From an uncultured SAR86 cluster bacterium (GTDB lineage Bacteria; Pseudomonadota; Gammaproteobacteria; Magnimaribacterales; D2472): a DNA stretch of 64,000 bases. Where the stretch lies: positions 1-64,000 of the forward strand of contig CACEDS010000004.1 of assembly GCA_902558395.1 (NCBI GenBank), given 5' to 3'. The notes below the pieces were generated by a model. The model ran no database searches. It was not told the DNA's origin and saw only the letters and a program-made list of their open reading frames with translations. Positions 26,474 through 37,701 of this stretch are shown here, one piece after another. Position 1 is the first letter of the stretch. Each line of letters begins with the position of its first letter. A program made the position numbers and the translations under genes.

Positions 26474-27696
26474 AGGGTTTAAGAAATTACATAAATTCTA
26501 TCAAACCAAATTTTGTTGGTGAGGGTAAATATTCAAAATGGTTCCCATTATTTGATGCTGTAGAAAATTTTGTATTTTCAACGCAAACAAAAACCTCAAA
26601 TCCAGTTCATGTTCGTGATGGTGTTGATATCCAAAAAATTATGGTAATCGTATGGTTATCTACTTTTCCAGCAATGTTTTTTGGTATGTATAATCTTGGT
26701 GCTCATTCACTTGAGTATTTAGAATCCATTAATCAATTAAATACAGGTGATTGGCATCATTATTTAGTAAGTTTAGTGGGTTATGACTCATCAAGTTTTA
26801 TATCAAAGCTTTGGTTTGGTGCATGCTATTTTATGCCTATTTACATAACCGTATTTGTGGTTGGAATTGGTTGGGAAACTTTATTTGCAGTCGTTAGAAA
26901 ACATGAAATAAATGAGGGAGCTTTTGTTTCTACTGTCTTATTTTCATTAAGTTGTCCGCCTGATTTACCATTGTGGCAAGCAGCCCTTGGTATCACATTT
27001 GGATTAGTAATTGGTAAAGAGATATTTGGCGGAACTGGTAAAAACTTCCTTAATCCGGCATTAACAGGAAGAGCGTTCTTATATTTTGCCTATCCTTCAC
27101 AAATATCAGGAGATAAAGTTTGGATTGCAGGTTTGGCTGATAATAACATTGTTCCAGAGGGCTATAGTGGAGCAACAGCATTAGGAGTAGCAGCAGAAAG
27201 CGGTATGGCTGGTATTAATCAAAACTTTACTTGGATGGATGCATTTCTAGGATATATACCAGGTTCCATAGGTGAAACCTCAATAATAGCTATTGGCGTA
27301 GGATTAATAATTCTTCTAGCTACAAAAGTAGCATCTTGGAGAATAGTTGTTGCAACTATGTTAGGAATGATATTTATGTCTGGAATCCTAAATATAGTGG
27401 GTTCTGATACCAATCCTATGTTTGCAATTCCTTGGTATTGGCATTTAGTCATAGGAAGTTTTGCATTTGGCTTGGTTTTTATGGCAACAGAACCTGTTTC
27501 TGGTTCAGGAACTAATACCGGAAGATGGATTTATGGGTTTATAATAGGTGTCACGGTTGTATTAATAAGGGTTATTAATCCAGCGTTTCCTGAAGGCATG
27601 ATGTTAGCAATTCTTTTTGCTAATTTACTGGCTCCAGTAATTGATCATATGGTTATGGTTTCAAATATAAATAGAAGAAAGGCTTTGGCGCAATGA
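26470..27696 (+). CDS. nqrB: Na+-NQR subunit B
   Basis: A 408-residue membrane subunit with about ten helices. The covalent FMN site is the threonine in YSGATALGVA near residue 236. RDGVDIQKIM before the first helix and GRAFLYFAYPSQ are family marks. It carries flavin and riboflavin in the membrane part of the pump. Overlaps nqrA and nqrC by 4 bases each. Confidence 0.97.
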   Translation: MKGLRNYINSIKPNFVGEGKYSKWFPLFDAVENFVFSTQTKTSNPVHVRDGVDIQKIMVIVWLSTFPAMFFGMYNLGAHSLEYLESINQLNTGDWHHYLVSLVGYDSSSFISKLWFGACYFMPIYITVFVVGIGWETLFAVVRKHEINEGAFVSTVLFSLSCPPDLPLWQAALGITFGLVIGKEIFGGTGKNFLNPALTGRAFLYFAYPSQISGDKVWIAGLADNNIVPEGYSGATALGVAAESGMAGINQNFTWMDAFLGYIPGSIGETSIIAIGVGLIILLATKVASWRIVVATMLGMIFMSGILNIVGSDTNPMFAIPWYWHLVIGSFAFGLVFMATEPVSGSGTNTGRWIYGFIIGVTVVLIRVINPAFPEGMMLAILFANLLAPVIDHMVMVSNINRRKALAQ

Positions 27697-28481
27697 ATGA
27701 TTCAATAGTAAAAACTTTAGGTGTTGCATTTGCAATATGCTTAATTTGTTCTTTCGTTGTATCTTCAACTGCTGTAAGTCTGCGAGATATGCAAAATGAG
27801 AACAAAGCCAATGATAAAAGAATGAAAATTCTGCAAGCGGCTGGTATTTTTGATCCCTCTAAAGACATTAAAGAACAATTCGAGACCCTTGAGCCCAAAT
27901 ATATTGATTTTAATTCAGGTAAACTTTTAACTGGCTCATCTTTAGAAGAATTTTTATCTGAGCATAAAGGTGATTACGATCAAATTGCTGCAACAAGAGA
28001 CAGCAACTATTCTAAATCTCTTTCAACTTCAGAAGACATTGCTATTATAAAAAATAGAGAAAATGTTGGTAAATTTTACTTATTACGTAATGAAGATAAC
28101 TCTATTAACAAAGTAATTCTTCCAGTTAGAGGTTACGGTTTATGGGGAACTTTGTTTGGTTATATTTCTATTGAAAATGATTTTAATACAGTTGCTGGTC
28201 TTGAATTTTATGAACATAAAGAGACTCCAGGTCTTGGTGCTGAAGTTGATAATCCAAAATGGAAGGCCCTATGGCCAGGTAAACAACTGTATAGAGGTAA
28301 TGAGGTTGTATTAGAGGTTATTAAAGGGAAGGTTCCTGAAGATGACTCCAATCTAGCATATAAAGTCGATGGACTATCTGGCGCCACTATTACAAGTAGG
28401 GGTGTAAGCAATATGATTAAATATTGGTTTAGTGATTCTGGTTATGCAAATTTATTTAGTGAATTAGATTATGAATCTTAA
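27693..28481 (+). CDS. nqrC: Na+-NQR subunit C
   Basis: A 262-residue subunit with one N-terminal membrane helix and a periplasmic FMN-binding domain. FMN is attached to the threonine of [13 protein letters not shown] near residue 230. [12 protein letters not shown] is the other conserved segment. It overlaps nqrD by 11 bases. Flavinylation would be done by ApbE, encoded five genes on. Confidence 0.97.
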   Translation: MNDSIVKTLGVAFAICLICSFVVSSTAVSLRDMQNENKANDKRMKILQAAGIFDPSKDIKEQFETLEPKYIDFNSGKLLTGSSLEEFLSEHKGDYDQIAATRDSNYSKSLSTSEDIAIIKNRENVGKFYLLRNEDNSINKVILPVRGYGLWGTLFGYISIENDFNTVAGLEFYEHKETPGLGAEVDNPKWKALWPGKQLYRGNEVVLEVIKGKVPEDDSNLAYKVDGLSGATITSRGVSNMIKYWFSDSGYANLFSELDYES

Positions 28482-29157
28482 TAGATATAAAGAAGCTTTA
28501 TTTAAACCGCTTATCGACGAGAATCCAATAACTCTTCAGATTTTAGGCATATGTTCTGCTTTAGCTGTTACAAATAATTTAACAGTTACTTTGGTAATGT
28601 GCGTTGCTTTAACAAGTGTTTGTGCATTTTCAAATTTATTTATATCTTTAATAAGAAATCATATTCCCAGCAGTATTAGAATAATCGTTCAAATGACTAT
28701 TATCGCATCGCTAGTTATTGTTGTTGATGAATTATTAAAAGCATATGACTATGAAACTAGCAAAAAATTATCAGTTTTTGTCGGTCTTATAATCACTAAT
28801 TGTATTGTGATGGGACGAGCTGAAGCCTTCGCCATGAAAGAGAAGCCTTTACTTAGTTTCTTTGACGGTCTTGGGAATGGGCTTGGATATAGTGTTATTT
28901 TAATTGGTGTTGCTACCATTAGAGAACTTTTTGGAGCTGGAACATTAATGGGTTATGAAATACTTCCTCTAGTATCAAATGGTGGTTGGTACATGGCTAA
29001 TAATCTTCTCTTATTACCACCTAGTTCATTTATTATTATTGGTTTATTTATATGGGCAATAAGATCATACAAACCATCACAGGTTGAAGAGGATGATTTT
29101 GCTTTATCAAAACATCAAACTAGCGAAAATTTAACTAAAAGAGAATTAAATGTTTGA
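28471..29157 (+). CDS. nqrD: Na+-NQR subunit D
   Basis: A 228-residue polytopic subunit. [23 protein letters not shown] and [11 protein letters not shown] are conserved; the cysteine in TNCIVMG is part of the membrane iron site shared with NqrE. About six helices. The C-terminal tail ([11 protein letters not shown]) is hydrophilic. Overlaps nqrE by 8 bases. Confidence 0.96.
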   Translation: MNLNRYKEALFKPLIDENPITLQILGICSALAVTNNLTVTLVMCVALTSVCAFSNLFISLIRNHIPSSIRIIVQMTIIASLVIVVDELLKAYDYETSKKLSVFVGLIITNCIVMGRAEAFAMKEKPLLSFFDGLGNGLGYSVILIGVATIRELFGAGTLMGYEILPLVSNGGWYMANNLLLLPPSSFIIIGLFIWAIRSYKPSQVEEDDFALSKHQTSENLTKRELNV

Positions 29158-29761
29158 ACATTATTTAAATATATTTATCACAACAGTATTTATTGAGAAT
29201 ATTGCTCTTTCCGTATTCCTTGGCATGTGTACATTTTTAGCTATTTCAAAAAAAATTGATGCCGCTATAGGGTTGGGAATTGCTGTCATAGTAGTTTGTT
29301 TGATAACAGTACCTCTCAATAATCTGATATTTAACCATGTACTTAGGGATGGTGCTTTAGCTTGGGCAGGCCTACCTGATACAAATTTAGAATTTGTAGA
29401 ACTTATTAGTTACATAGGAGTTATTGCAGCAGCTGTTCAAATATTAGAGATGTTTTTAGATAAATATGTACCAGCTTTATATAATGCCTTAGGCGTATTT
29501 CTACCACTAATTACTGTTAATTGCGCTATTCTAGGAGCCTCTTTATTCATGGTTGAAAAAGATCTTATGTTTGGTGAAAGTGTTGTATATGGTCTTGGTG
29601 CTGGTTTTGGTTGGGCAATGGCAATTGTTATTCTTGCTGGAATAAGAGAAAAGCTTAAATATTCTGATATTCCTGAAGGTTTAAAAGGTTTAGGTGCTAC
29701 GTTTATCATTGTTGGACTAATGAGTTTTGGTTTCATGTCATTTGGAGGTATATCTCTATAA
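29150..29761 (+). CDS. nqrE: Na+-NQR subunit E
   Basis: A 203-residue polytopic subunit, homologous to NqrD with inverted topology. [17 protein letters not shown] at the N-terminus and [12 protein letters not shown] hold the cysteines of the membrane Fe site. It lies in the same tight operon; nqrF follows after 14 bases. Confidence 0.97.
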   Translation: MFEHYLNIFITTVFIENIALSVFLGMCTFLAISKKIDAAIGLGIAVIVVCLITVPLNNLIFNHVLRDGALAWAGLPDTNLEFVELISYIGVIAAAVQILEMFLDKYVPALYNALGVFLPLITVNCAILGASLFMVEKDLMFGESVVYGLGAGFGWAMAIVILAGIREKLKYSDIPEGLKGLGATFIIVGLMSFGFMSFGGISL

Positions 29762-29775
29762 AAGAGAAATGAATT

Positions 29776-31002
29776 ATGCAGATTGATTTAATACTTGGAG
29801 TTTTAGCTTTTTCAGGAATAGTTTTAACATTAGTTATAGTAATTATTGGTGCTAGATCAAAACTTGTCTCAACTGGTGATGTTTCAATTGAAATTAATGG
29901 AGACTCTTCAAACCCTTTAGTTGTTCCTGCTGGTTCAAAGTTACTTCAAACACTTGCCGATAATAAGATATTCCTATCATCAGCATGCGGTGGCGGGGGT
30001 ACTTGTAGTCAATGTAAATGTGTTGTCTTAGATGGAGGTGGCTCAATCCTTCCAACCGAAGAGTCACATTTCAATTCACGTGAGAAAAATGACGGTTGGA
30101 GACTTTCTTGTCAGGTTCCAGTAAAAAGTGATATGAAAATTGAGGTACCTGAAGAAATATTTGGTGTTAAAGAATGGGAGTGTGAAGTTATCTCTAATGA
30201 TAATGTTGCCACATTTATTAAAGAACTAGTTTTAAAGTTACCAGAGGGTGAGAATGTAGACTTTAGAGCTGGAGGTTATGTGCAGCTTGAAGCTCCAGCA
30301 TATGATATAGATTATAAATCGTTTGATATTCAAGAGGAGTATCATACTGATTGGGATAAATTTAAGATTTGGGATAATAAATCAATAAATACAGAACCGG
30401 TTATTAGAGCCTATTCAATGGCTAATTACCCAGAAGAGAAGGGTATTATCAAATTTAATATTCGAATAGCATCACCACCTCCAGGAACTGACTTTCCTCC
30501 TGGAATAATGTCATCTTGGACATTTAATTTAAAACCAGGTGATAAGGTTAAAGTTTTTGGTCCTTTTGGTGAATTTTTTGCTAAGGAGACTAACAATGAA
30601 ATGGTATTTGTAGGTGGCGGTGCTGGCATGGCACCAATGCGCTCACATATATTTGATCAATTGCTTAGAATTAATACAGATAGAAAGATAACGTTTTGGT
30701 ATGGTGCTAGAAGTTTAAAAGAAATGTTTTATGTTGATGAGTTTAATGCATTAGCAGAAAAATATGATAATTTTGAGTGGCATGTTGCCTTATCAGACCC
30801 TCAGCCTGAGGATGATTGGGATGGTGATACTGGTTTTATACATAATGTTTTATATGAAAATTATTTAAAACATCATGAAGCACCTGAAGACTGTGAGTAC
30901 TACATGTGTGGACCACCAATGATGAATAAGGCTGTGATAGAGCTACTTACAAATATTGGAGTTGAGCCAGAGAATATTGCCTTAGACGACTTTGGTGGCT
31001 AA
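29776..31002 (+). CDS. nqrF: Na+-NQR subunit F, NADH-oxidising
   Basis: A 408-residue subunit. One membrane helix (4-26), a plant-type 2Fe-2S domain with [13 protein letters not shown] and the fourth cysteine in RLSCQVP, then a ferredoxin-reductase module: [11 protein letters not shown] for FAD and [13 protein letters not shown] and [13 protein letters not shown] for NADH, ending in DDFGG. It takes electrons from NADH into the pump. apbE follows after 6 bases. Confidence 0.97.
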   Translation: MQIDLILGVLAFSGIVLTLVIVIIGARSKLVSTGDVSIEINGDSSNPLVVPAGSKLLQTLADNKIFLSSACGGGGTCSQCKCVVLDGGGSILPTEESHFNSREKNDGWRLSCQVPVKSDMKIEVPEEIFGVKEWECEVISNDNVATFIKELVLKLPEGENVDFRAGGYVQLEAPAYDIDYKSFDIQEEYHTDWDKFKIWDNKSINTEPVIRAYSMANYPEEKGIIKFNIRIASPPPGTDFPPGIMSSWTFNLKPGDKVKVFGPFGEFFAKETNNEMVFVGGGAGMAPMRSHIFDQLLRINTDRKITFWYGARSLKEMFYVDEFNALAEKYDNFEWHVALSDPQPEDDWDGDTGFIHNVLYENYLKHHEAPEDCEYYMCGPPMMNKAVIELLTNIGVEPENIALDDFGG

Positions 31003-31008
31003 TCTAGT

Positions 31009-31998
31009 TTGATTTCAAGAAAATTCTTTTCTAAATTACTTGCATTAATAGTAGGCTGTATATGTGTATACATTGCTTATTCATCCAATAATAGCAACAC
31101 ATACTCAATAAATGGATCTGCTTATGGCACTTACTGGTCCGTTACCTCCACAGAATTCATTGCTGATCATCATGAAAAAAACATTATAAAAATTATTAAT
31201 AGGGTTGATATGGTTGCCTCGAACTATAAACCTAACTCAGAGATAGCTCTATTAAATCAAAGACCGCTTGATACACCCATCACAATAACCTCTGATTTGT
31301 ATAATATTCTAGAAATAGCAAAAGATATTCATAACATTTCTGATGGTTTCTATGATATCTCCTTAGGTAAAGTCTCTAGTAAACTGGGTTTCGCTCCATC
31401 ATTTAATCAAGATTTAAAGCAAGATTCATTATCTGGTTATGTATTACTAGATAACTTAACAATTATTAAGTCATCTAATAATTGGTTTGACCTATCTTCT
31501 ATTGCAAAAGGGTATGCAGTGCAACTTATACATGAATATTTAATACAAAATAATTTACCTAATCATCTTATTGATATTGGAGGAGAATTAATTATCAACG
31601 GTAGTAACAAGGATCAGCCATGGAAAGTTGGTATCCAAAATCCAGCTTCTTTATCAGATAATGCAATTTATATTATAGAAAATAATAATGATTTTTTATC
31701 TATAGCTACTTCAGGTGAGTATAGAAATTACAAAGTTAATTCAGATAGTGAAAAAATCACACATACTTTAAATCCAAAAACATTATCCTCTATTAAATCC
31801 AATGCTTTATCAGTAACAGTTGCTCATAAGACTTCTGCAACCTATGCAGATGCCCTTGCTACTGCATTTAACGCCCTAGGTTATCCAAAGTCACTTGATT
31901 ATGCTAACAAGCACAACATAGCTTTAATGTTGGTAGTTGAGCTTGATAATGAATTTAAATTAATGTTTTCTAATGAATGGTATAATTTAGGAATATGA
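31009..31998 (+). CDS. apbE: FAD:protein FMN transferase
   Basis: A 329-residue ApbE with a TTG start and a signal peptide with a possible lipobox (LIVGC, Cys about residue 17). GSAYGTYWSVT, DLSSIAKGYAV, LIDIGGEL and THTLNPKT are family motifs. It attaches FMN to threonines of NqrB and NqrC, which explains its place after nqrF. The next gene, nqrM, overlaps by 4 bases. Confidence 0.93.
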   Translation: MISRKFFSKLLALIVGCICVYIAYSSNNSNTYSINGSAYGTYWSVTSTEFIADHHEKNIIKIINRVDMVASNYKPNSEIALLNQRPLDTPITITSDLYNILEIAKDIHNISDGFYDISLGKVSSKLGFAPSFNQDLKQDSLSGYVLLDNLTIIKSSNNWFDLSSIAKGYAVQLIHEYLIQNNLPNHLIDIGGELIINGSNKDQPWKVGIQNPASLSDNAIYIIENNNDFLSIATSGEYRNYKVNSDSEKITHTLNPKTLSSIKSNALSVTVAHKTSATYADALATAFNALGYPKSLDYANKHNIALMLVVELDNEFKLMFSNEWYNLGI

Positions 31999-32177
31999 GC
32001 ACATTTATAGCAGCATTTCTAGTAATAGCAATTGCATTTTCAGCACTTGCTATTGGCCTAATTCTAAGAAATAAACCAATAGAAGGATCATGTGGTGGTG
32101 TTATGACCTCAGAAGATGGTACTTGTTCTATCTGTGGTAAAACAGAGATGAATACTTGTACTAGAACTGATTCATAG
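31995..32177 (+). CDS. nqrM: Na+-NQR maturation protein NqrM
   Basis: A 60-residue protein with one N-terminal helix (residues 3-25) and a cysteine-rich tail: SCGG, TCSICG and NTC, the DUF539/NqrM pattern. It is needed for iron delivery during NQR assembly. It closes the operon and overlaps the end of the converging aceA by 17 bases with no visible terminator. Confidence 0.92.
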   Translation: MSTFIAAFLVIAIAFSALAIGLILRNKPIEGSCGGVMTSEDGTCSICGKTEMNTCTRTDS

Positions 32178-33741
32178 TATTGTCTTTTCCAGCTGCCTTT
32201 AATGCAGCCTCACCAGCAAAATACTCTTTATGGTCATCTCCCATATCAGAACCAGACATATTTTGATGTTTAACACAAGCTATGCCTTCTCTAATTTCTT
32301 TTCTTTGAACACCTGCAACATAACCTAACATTCCTTGATCGCCAAAATATTCTTTAGCTAAATTATCAGTTGATAAAGCGGCTGTATGGTAAGTAGGAAG
32401 AGTGATTAGATGATGGAAAATTCCAGCTTCTCTAGCTGCATCAGCCTGAAAAGTTCGAATTTTATTATCAGCTTCAATAGCTAATTCACTATCATCATAT
32501 GAAACATTCATAAGATCAGCTCTATCATATGCTGAAACATCTTTACCTTCAGATTCCATAGCATCAAATACTTGCTGTCTGAAATTTAGAGTCCAATTGA
32601 ATGACGGACTATTGTTATATACTAATTTAGCATTTGGTATAACTTTTTTAATTTCTTTCATCATTCCACCGATCTGACCTATATGAGGTTTTTCAGTTTC
32701 GATCCAAATTAAGTCTGCGCCGTTTTGTAAACTTGTAATTGAATCTAAAATACATCTTGCCTCACCAGTGCCTTTTTTAAATTGATATAGATTACTTGGC
32801 AATCTTTTGGGTCTAACCAACTTTCCATCTTGATTTATCATTACATCACCATGATTCATATTGTCTGAATCAACTTCTTCAACATCTAAAAATGAATTAT
32901 ATTGATCACCAAGATCACCTTTTTCATTAGTAATAGCGATCTGCTTGGTTAAGCCTGCACCCAATGAATCAGTTCTAGCTACGATAACACCATCATCAAC
33001 ACCTAGTTCAAGAAATGCATATCTGACTGCGTTAATTTTTGCTAAAAAATCAGCATGTGGAACGGTCACTTTTCCATCTTGGTGACCACACTGTTTTTCA
33101 TCAGATACTTGATTTTCAATTTGAATAGCACATGCACCTGCTTCAATCATTTGTTTAGCCATCAAATATGTAGCTTCTTCATTACCAAAACCAGCATCTA
33201 TATCTGCAATAATTGGTACTACATGTGTCTCAAAATTATCAATTTGATTTTGTATATCAGCCTTCTCTGAGTCAGATGCATTATCTAATTTTCTGTATAA
33301 ATCACCAAGCTCACGTGCGTCTGCTTGTCTGAGAAATGTATATAGCTCTGCAATTAAGCTAGCAACTGAAGTTTTCTCATGCATAGATTGATCTGGTAGG
33401 GGGCCAAACTCTGATCTAAGGGCTGCTATCATCCAGCCTGATAAATAAAGATATTTTTTATTGGTTGTTTTAAAGTGCTTTTTAATTGATATAAGTTTTT
33501 GTTGTCCTATAAAACCATGCCAACATCCAAGCGATTGGGTGTATTTAGAAGTATCAGCGTCGTATTCTTCCATATCCTTACGCATAATAGATGCGGTATA
33601 TTTAGCAATATCCAAGCCCGTTTTAAAACGATTTTGCATTCTCATTCGAGCAACGTATTCTGGATTAATTGAACTCCAATTGGATGCTGACATAGCATCT
33701 ATATCTGATACCTTATTTTTGATATTTTCATGTTCTGACAT
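32161..33741 (-). CDS. aceA: Isocitrate lyase
   Basis: A 526-residue long-form isocitrate lyase like that of Pseudomonas and Acinetobacter. The active-site segment is KQCGHQDGKVTVPH (the E. coli form has KKCGH). VPIIADIDAGFGNEEATY holds metal ligands. It splits isocitrate into glyoxylate and succinate, allowing growth on acetate or fatty acids, which fits the acyl-CoA dehydrogenases nearby. Malate synthase is not in the window. Upstream is a 133-base gap to purB. Confidence 0.94.
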   Translation of the reverse strand: MSEHENIKNKVSDIDAMSASNWSSINPEYVARMRMQNRFKTGLDIAKYTASIMRKDMEEYDADTSKYTQSLGCWHGFIGQQKLISIKKHFKTTNKKYLYLSGWMIAALRSEFGPLPDQSMHEKTSVASLIAELYTFLRQADARELGDLYRKLDNASDSEKADIQNQIDNFETHVVPIIADIDAGFGNEEATYLMAKQMIEAGACAIQIENQVSDEKQCGHQDGKVTVPHADFLAKINAVRYAFLELGVDDGVIVARTDSLGAGLTKQIAITNEKGDLGDQYNSFLDVEEVDSDNMNHGDVMINQDGKLVRPKRLPSNLYQFKKGTGEARCILDSITSLQNGADLIWIETEKPHIGQIGGMMKEIKKVIPNAKLVYNNSPSFNWTLNFRQQVFDAMESEGKDVSAYDRADLMNVSYDDSELAIEADNKIRTFQADAAREAGIFHHLITLPTYHTAALSTDNLAKEYFGDQGMLGYVAGVQRKEIREGIACVKHQNMSGSDMGDDHKEYFAGEAALKAAGKDNTMNQF

Positions 33742-33874
33742 AATTTTTCCCTATTAATAAGAATTATGTAGTGTAGTTAATAATAATAGGTATTTTATGT
33801 CAACATTATTTAAAAAAGTCTATATTAATAGGATTTTCAGGCATATTTTAATGTAGTAATACTACAATTTATTT

Positions 33875-35236
33875 TTAATATGATGATTTGGCTATATCTT
33901 TAGCATTACCAATATAAAGACTTGGCTTAAGATTTAGAAGTTTATTTTTTGAATCATTACTGATTTTAAGAGAATTTATAAAATTAATATATGATTCTTG
34001 GTCTAATTTAGAGCCTCTTGAGAGGTTTTTTAACTGCTCATATGCATCCGGAATACCTTCGTATCTCATCAATGTTTGAACCGCTTCAGTCAAGACTTCC
34101 CAATTATTATTAAGCTCTGTATCAATTACCTCTTTATTTGGTGTTATTTTATTTAAACCATTATTTGTAGATTTAATTGCTAAAGCTGAATAACCAAAGC
34201 CTAAACCTATATTTCTAAGAACGGTTGAATCTGAAAGATCTCTTTGATGTCTTGATTTGGATAATTTATTTGCAAAAAAATCAAGAAGTGCAGAGGAGAT
34301 ACCAAAATTACCTTCTGCATTTTCAAAATCAATTGGATTTACTTTATGCGGCATGGTAGAAGAACCTACTTCATTTTTAAGAAGCTTGAGAGCAAAAATA
34401 TCGTTTGATATATAAATCCATGAATCTTGGCATAGATCAATCATAATATTATTTACTCTAATTAATGAATGACATACTTCAGCAATCCAATCATGAGGTT
34501 CTATTTGAGTGGTATATGGGTTTTGATCTACTGAAAATTGCTTAATAAATTTTTTATTAACTTGAGACCATTTAATTTTGTTATCAACTACAGCAAATGT
34601 GTGATAGTTGCCTGTAGCTCCACTAAATTTTGCAAGTGGTTTAACTGATTTTAATATTGATATTTCTCTATCAAGTCTGGCTGCAAAAACCTTAAATTCT
34701 TTACCTAAAGTTGAAGGTGAGGCTGGTTGTCCATGTGTTCTAGCCAAAAAAGCAACGTTAGCCCATTTTTTTGAATAAGATTTAAGAACTTTATTTAGAG
34801 TTGATATCTCATTTATATATAAAGATATTCCTTTTTTTATCATCACTGCATAACTCAGAGAATTCACATCCTCACTAGTTAATCCAAAATGTATTAAATG
34901 AATATATGAAGAAAGGACTTTATCTTTTTTGAAATAATCTCTAATAAAATATTCAACTGCTTTAACATCATGATTTGTTGTAGCTTCAATTTTTTTTATT
35001 TTTAATACTGATTTATTATCAAATTTATTTTTAAAGTTAATTATTTTTTCTATAGAATTTTTTGATAAAGGTTTAAATGTTTTTGGAAGTTTATTGCATA
35101 AGAATAAAATCCATTCTATTTCTATCTCAAATCTAATTTTTATTAATGCAGATTCGCTGAAATTTTCTCTAAAATTAGATATTTTATTTGCGTATCTACT
35201 GTCAAGTGGTGAAATATTGTTGTGATCAAATTTCAT
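33875..35236 (-). CDS. purB: Adenylosuccinate lyase
   Basis: A 453-residue fumarase-superfamily enzyme: THGQPASPSTLGKE with the catalytic His and the signature GSSTMPHKVNPIDFENAEG near residue 290. It acts twice in purine synthesis (SAICAR and adenylosuccinate). It follows mnmA after 35 bases on the same strand, as in E. coli where mnmA and purB are also neighbours. Confidence 0.96.
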   Translation of the reverse strand: MKFDHNNISPLDSRYANKISNFRENFSESALIKIRFEIEIEWILFLCNKLPKTFKPLSKNSIEKIINFKNKFDNKSVLKIKKIEATTNHDVKAVEYFIRDYFKKDKVLSSYIHLIHFGLTSEDVNSLSYAVMIKKGISLYINEISTLNKVLKSYSKKWANVAFLARTHGQPASPSTLGKEFKVFAARLDREISILKSVKPLAKFSGATGNYHTFAVVDNKIKWSQVNKKFIKQFSVDQNPYTTQIEPHDWIAEVCHSLIRVNNIMIDLCQDSWIYISNDIFALKLLKNEVGSSTMPHKVNPIDFENAEGNFGISSALLDFFANKLSKSRHQRDLSDSTVLRNIGLGFGYSALAIKSTNNGLNKITPNKEVIDTELNNNWEVLTEAVQTLMRYEGIPDAYEQLKNLSRGSKLDQESYINFINSLKISNDSKNKLLNLKPSLYIGNAKDIAKSSY

Positions 35237-35271
35237 ATTTTAATCTTGTATTTGAAAGTAAGAATTATATA

Positions 35272-36351
35272 TTAAAAAGTCTTACAAATAACTCCACCAC
35301 CCAGACATATTTCATTATCATAAAATACTGCTGATTGTCCTGGTGCAATTGCTCTAATTGGCTCAGAGAATGTAACTTTAGTTTCATTAGATAATTTTTC
35401 GATAACACACTTTACAGGATTGTGTTGGTGTCTTACCTGAACTGAACAATTAATTGGATATTGATAATCTATATCATTTATAAAGTTTATATCTTCTACA
35501 TAAAGACCTTTATTCATGAGCAGTTCATTATTGCCACCTTGACATACGTATATCTCATTATTTGGAATATCTTTTTTATAAACATACCATGGTAGCTCTT
35601 CTTTGCCTTTGACACCTCCAATCATAAGACCCTGTCTTTGACCTTGGGTGTATAAAATTGCACCTTGGTGTTGGCCAATTACATTATTATTCTCATCTTT
35701 TATATTTCCTTTTTTAAATTCTATAAATCTGTTTAAAAAATCTTTGAGGTTTTTCTCACCAACAAAACATATACCAACAGAATCTTTTTTATTAGCTGTA
35801 ACTAAATTATTTTTTAAAGCTATATCCCTTACTTCTGATTTCATTAAATTTTCTAAAGGGAAGAGGCATTTCGAAAATTCTTTTTCAGAAACCTCATGTA
35901 GAAAATAAGTTTGATCTTTATTTATATCTTTTGCTCTGGCAAGGTGATACATACCATCTTTATTTATAATCTTTGCATAATGACCTGTAGCAATATAATC
36001 AGCACCTATTTCAAATGCGTAGTCTAAAAATGATTTAAATTTTATTTCTCTATTACACAATACATCTGGATTAGGTGTTCTACCTTTTTCATGTTCACTT
36101 AAAAAATTAGTAAATACTCTATCCCAATATTCATCTGAAAAATTTGCTTTATGTAATGGTATATCTAATTTATCGCATACATCAGAAGCATCCTTAAAAT
36201 CTATCTCTGATGTACAAACTTCTCCTGGTTCTGATTGCCAGTTTTTCATAAACAATGCTTTAACATCATATCCTGCTTCTTTTAATAAATAAGCAGAGAC
36301 AGATGAGTCAACACCTCCCGAAAGTCCGACAACAACAGTTTTTTTAGCCAT
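35272..36351 (-). CDS. mnmA: tRNA-specific 2-thiouridylase
   Basis: A 359-residue enzyme with the PP-loop VVGLSGGVDSSVSAYLL at the N-terminus and the two catalytic cysteines in PDVLCNREIKF and SVGICFVGE. TGHYAK and QTYFL are conserved. It thiolates U34 of Glu, Gln and Lys tRNAs using sulfur passed by Tus proteins or IscS. It diverges from icd; a palindrome lies in the 96-base gap. Confidence 0.96.
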   Translation of the reverse strand: MAKKTVVVGLSGGVDSSVSAYLLKEAGYDVKALFMKNWQSEPGEVCTSEIDFKDASDVCDKLDIPLHKANFSDEYWDRVFTNFLSEHEKGRTPNPDVLCNREIKFKSFLDYAFEIGADYIATGHYAKIINKDGMYHLARAKDINKDQTYFLHEVSEKEFSKCLFPLENLMKSEVRDIALKNNLVTANKKDSVGICFVGEKNLKDFLNRFIEFKKGNIKDENNNVIGQHQGAILYTQGQRQGLMIGGVKGKEELPWYVYKKDIPNNEIYVCQGGNNELLMNKGLYVEDINFINDIDYQYPINCSVQVRHQHNPVKCVIEKLSNETKVTFSEPIRAIAPGQSAVFYDNEICLGGGVICKTF

Positions 36352-36361
36352 ATTCTTTATT

Positions 36362-36385
36362 TTAATGCATATTATATTGCATTAA
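36362..36385. promoter_or_regulatory. Candidate operator between mnmA and icd
   Basis: A perfect inverted repeat TTAATGCA-N8-TGCATTAA (8-base arms) sits between the two divergent genes. A TATAAT hexamer reading towards icd follows at 36393-36398, so the palindrome would overlap the -35 region of icd. No T run follows, which argues against a terminator. Confidence 0.5.
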
Positions 36386-36447
36386 TTGATAGTATAATAA
36401 TGCCCATTTTCAAGCTATTAAATCTTATTATAGGGATCGGTAAATAA

Positions 36448-37701
36448 ATGAAATTCAATAAAATCAAAGAACCAACTTCAGGAGAAAAAATTTCTTATAT
36501 TGATGGTGTATTAAATGTGCCAGATAATCCAATCATCCCTTATATCGAAGGTGATGGTATTGGTGTAGATATTACTCCTGCAATGTTAAATGTAGTTGAT
36601 AATGCTGTGAAATTGGCATATGACGGAAAAAGAAAAATCGAATGGATGGAAATTTATTGTGGTGAGAAATCTACTAAGATATATGAAAAAGATACCTGGT
36701 TACCAGATGAAACAATTGAAGCGCTAAAAGAATATGTAGTTAGCATAAAGGGACCTTTAACTACACCTGTTGGAGGTGGCATAAGATCACTTAATGTTTC
36801 ATTAAGGCAAATATTAGATTTATATGTATGTCTAAGACCAATTAGATATTTTGAAGGAGTGCCTTCGCCGGTAAAAAGACCTCAAGATACAGACATGATT
36901 ATTTTTAGAGAGAATTCTGAAGATATTTATGCTGGAATTGAATTCAAAGCTGAATCAGATGAATCCAAAAAAATTGTTAAAACTTTAGAAGATGATTTTG
37001 GTATTGTTCAAATTAGATTTCCAGATACCGTAGGTATAGGTGTTAAACCAATTTCAAAAGAAGGAACAGAAAGACTTGTTAAAAAAGCAATAGATTATGC
37101 AATTACTAATGATAGAAGCTCAGTAACTCTTGTTCACAAAGGCAATATTATGAAATATACCGAAGGTGCATTTAGAGATTGGGGTTATGAACTTGCTAAA
37201 TCTGCATATAGCGGAGAAGACCTAGATGGAGGCCCTTGGCAAGTAATTAAAAATCCAAAGAATGGTAAAAATATAGTCATCCAAGATGTAATTTGTGATG
37301 CTTTTTTACAGCAAATATTATTAAGACCCAAAGATTATGATGTTATTGCAACAATGAATTTAAATGGTGATTACATATCAGATGCTCTGGCTGCTTGTGT
37401 TGGTGGTATTGGTATTGCTCCAGGAGCTAACTTATCAGATGAATATGCTGTATTTGAGGCCACTCACGGAACCGCACCCAAATATGCTGGTCAAGATAAA
37501 GTTAATCCTGGAAGTTTAATATTGTCTGCAGAAATGATGTTGAGACACATGGGCTGGACTGAAGCTGCAGATTTAATAATTAGCTCAATGGAAAAAACAA
37601 TCCTAGCTAAAAAAGTAACCTATGATTTTGAACGAATGATGGATGGTGCTGATCTGGTATCATGTTCAGGTTTTGGTGAAGAGATGGTCAAAAGGATGTA
37701 A
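36448..37701 (+). CDS. icd: Isocitrate dehydrogenase (NADP+)
   Basis: A 417-residue enzyme, same length as E. coli Icd. [12 protein letters not shown] holds the substrate serine (the phosphorylation site in E. coli), [13 protein letters not shown] and [16 protein letters not shown] are also conserved. It makes 2-oxoglutarate from isocitrate, competing with AceA at the branch point; both enzymes are encoded within 5 kb here. clpS starts on the last base of its stop codon. Confidence 0.97.
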   Translation: MKFNKIKEPTSGEKISYIDGVLNVPDNPIIPYIEGDGIGVDITPAMLNVVDNAVKLAYDGKRKIEWMEIYCGEKSTKIYEKDTWLPDETIEALKEYVVSIKGPLTTPVGGGIRSLNVSLRQILDLYVCLRPIRYFEGVPSPVKRPQDTDMIIFRENSEDIYAGIEFKAESDESKKIVKTLEDDFGIVQIRFPDTVGIGVKPISKEGTERLVKKAIDYAITNDRSSVTLVHKGNIMKYTEGAFRDWGYELAKSAYSGEDLDGGPWQVIKNPKNGKNIVIQDVICDAFLQQILLRPKDYDVIATMNLNGDYISDALAACVGGIGIAPGANLSDEYAVFEATHGTAPKYAGQDKVNPGSLILSAEMMLRHMGWTEAADLIISSMEKTILAKKVTYDFERMMDGADLVSCSGFGEEMVKRM

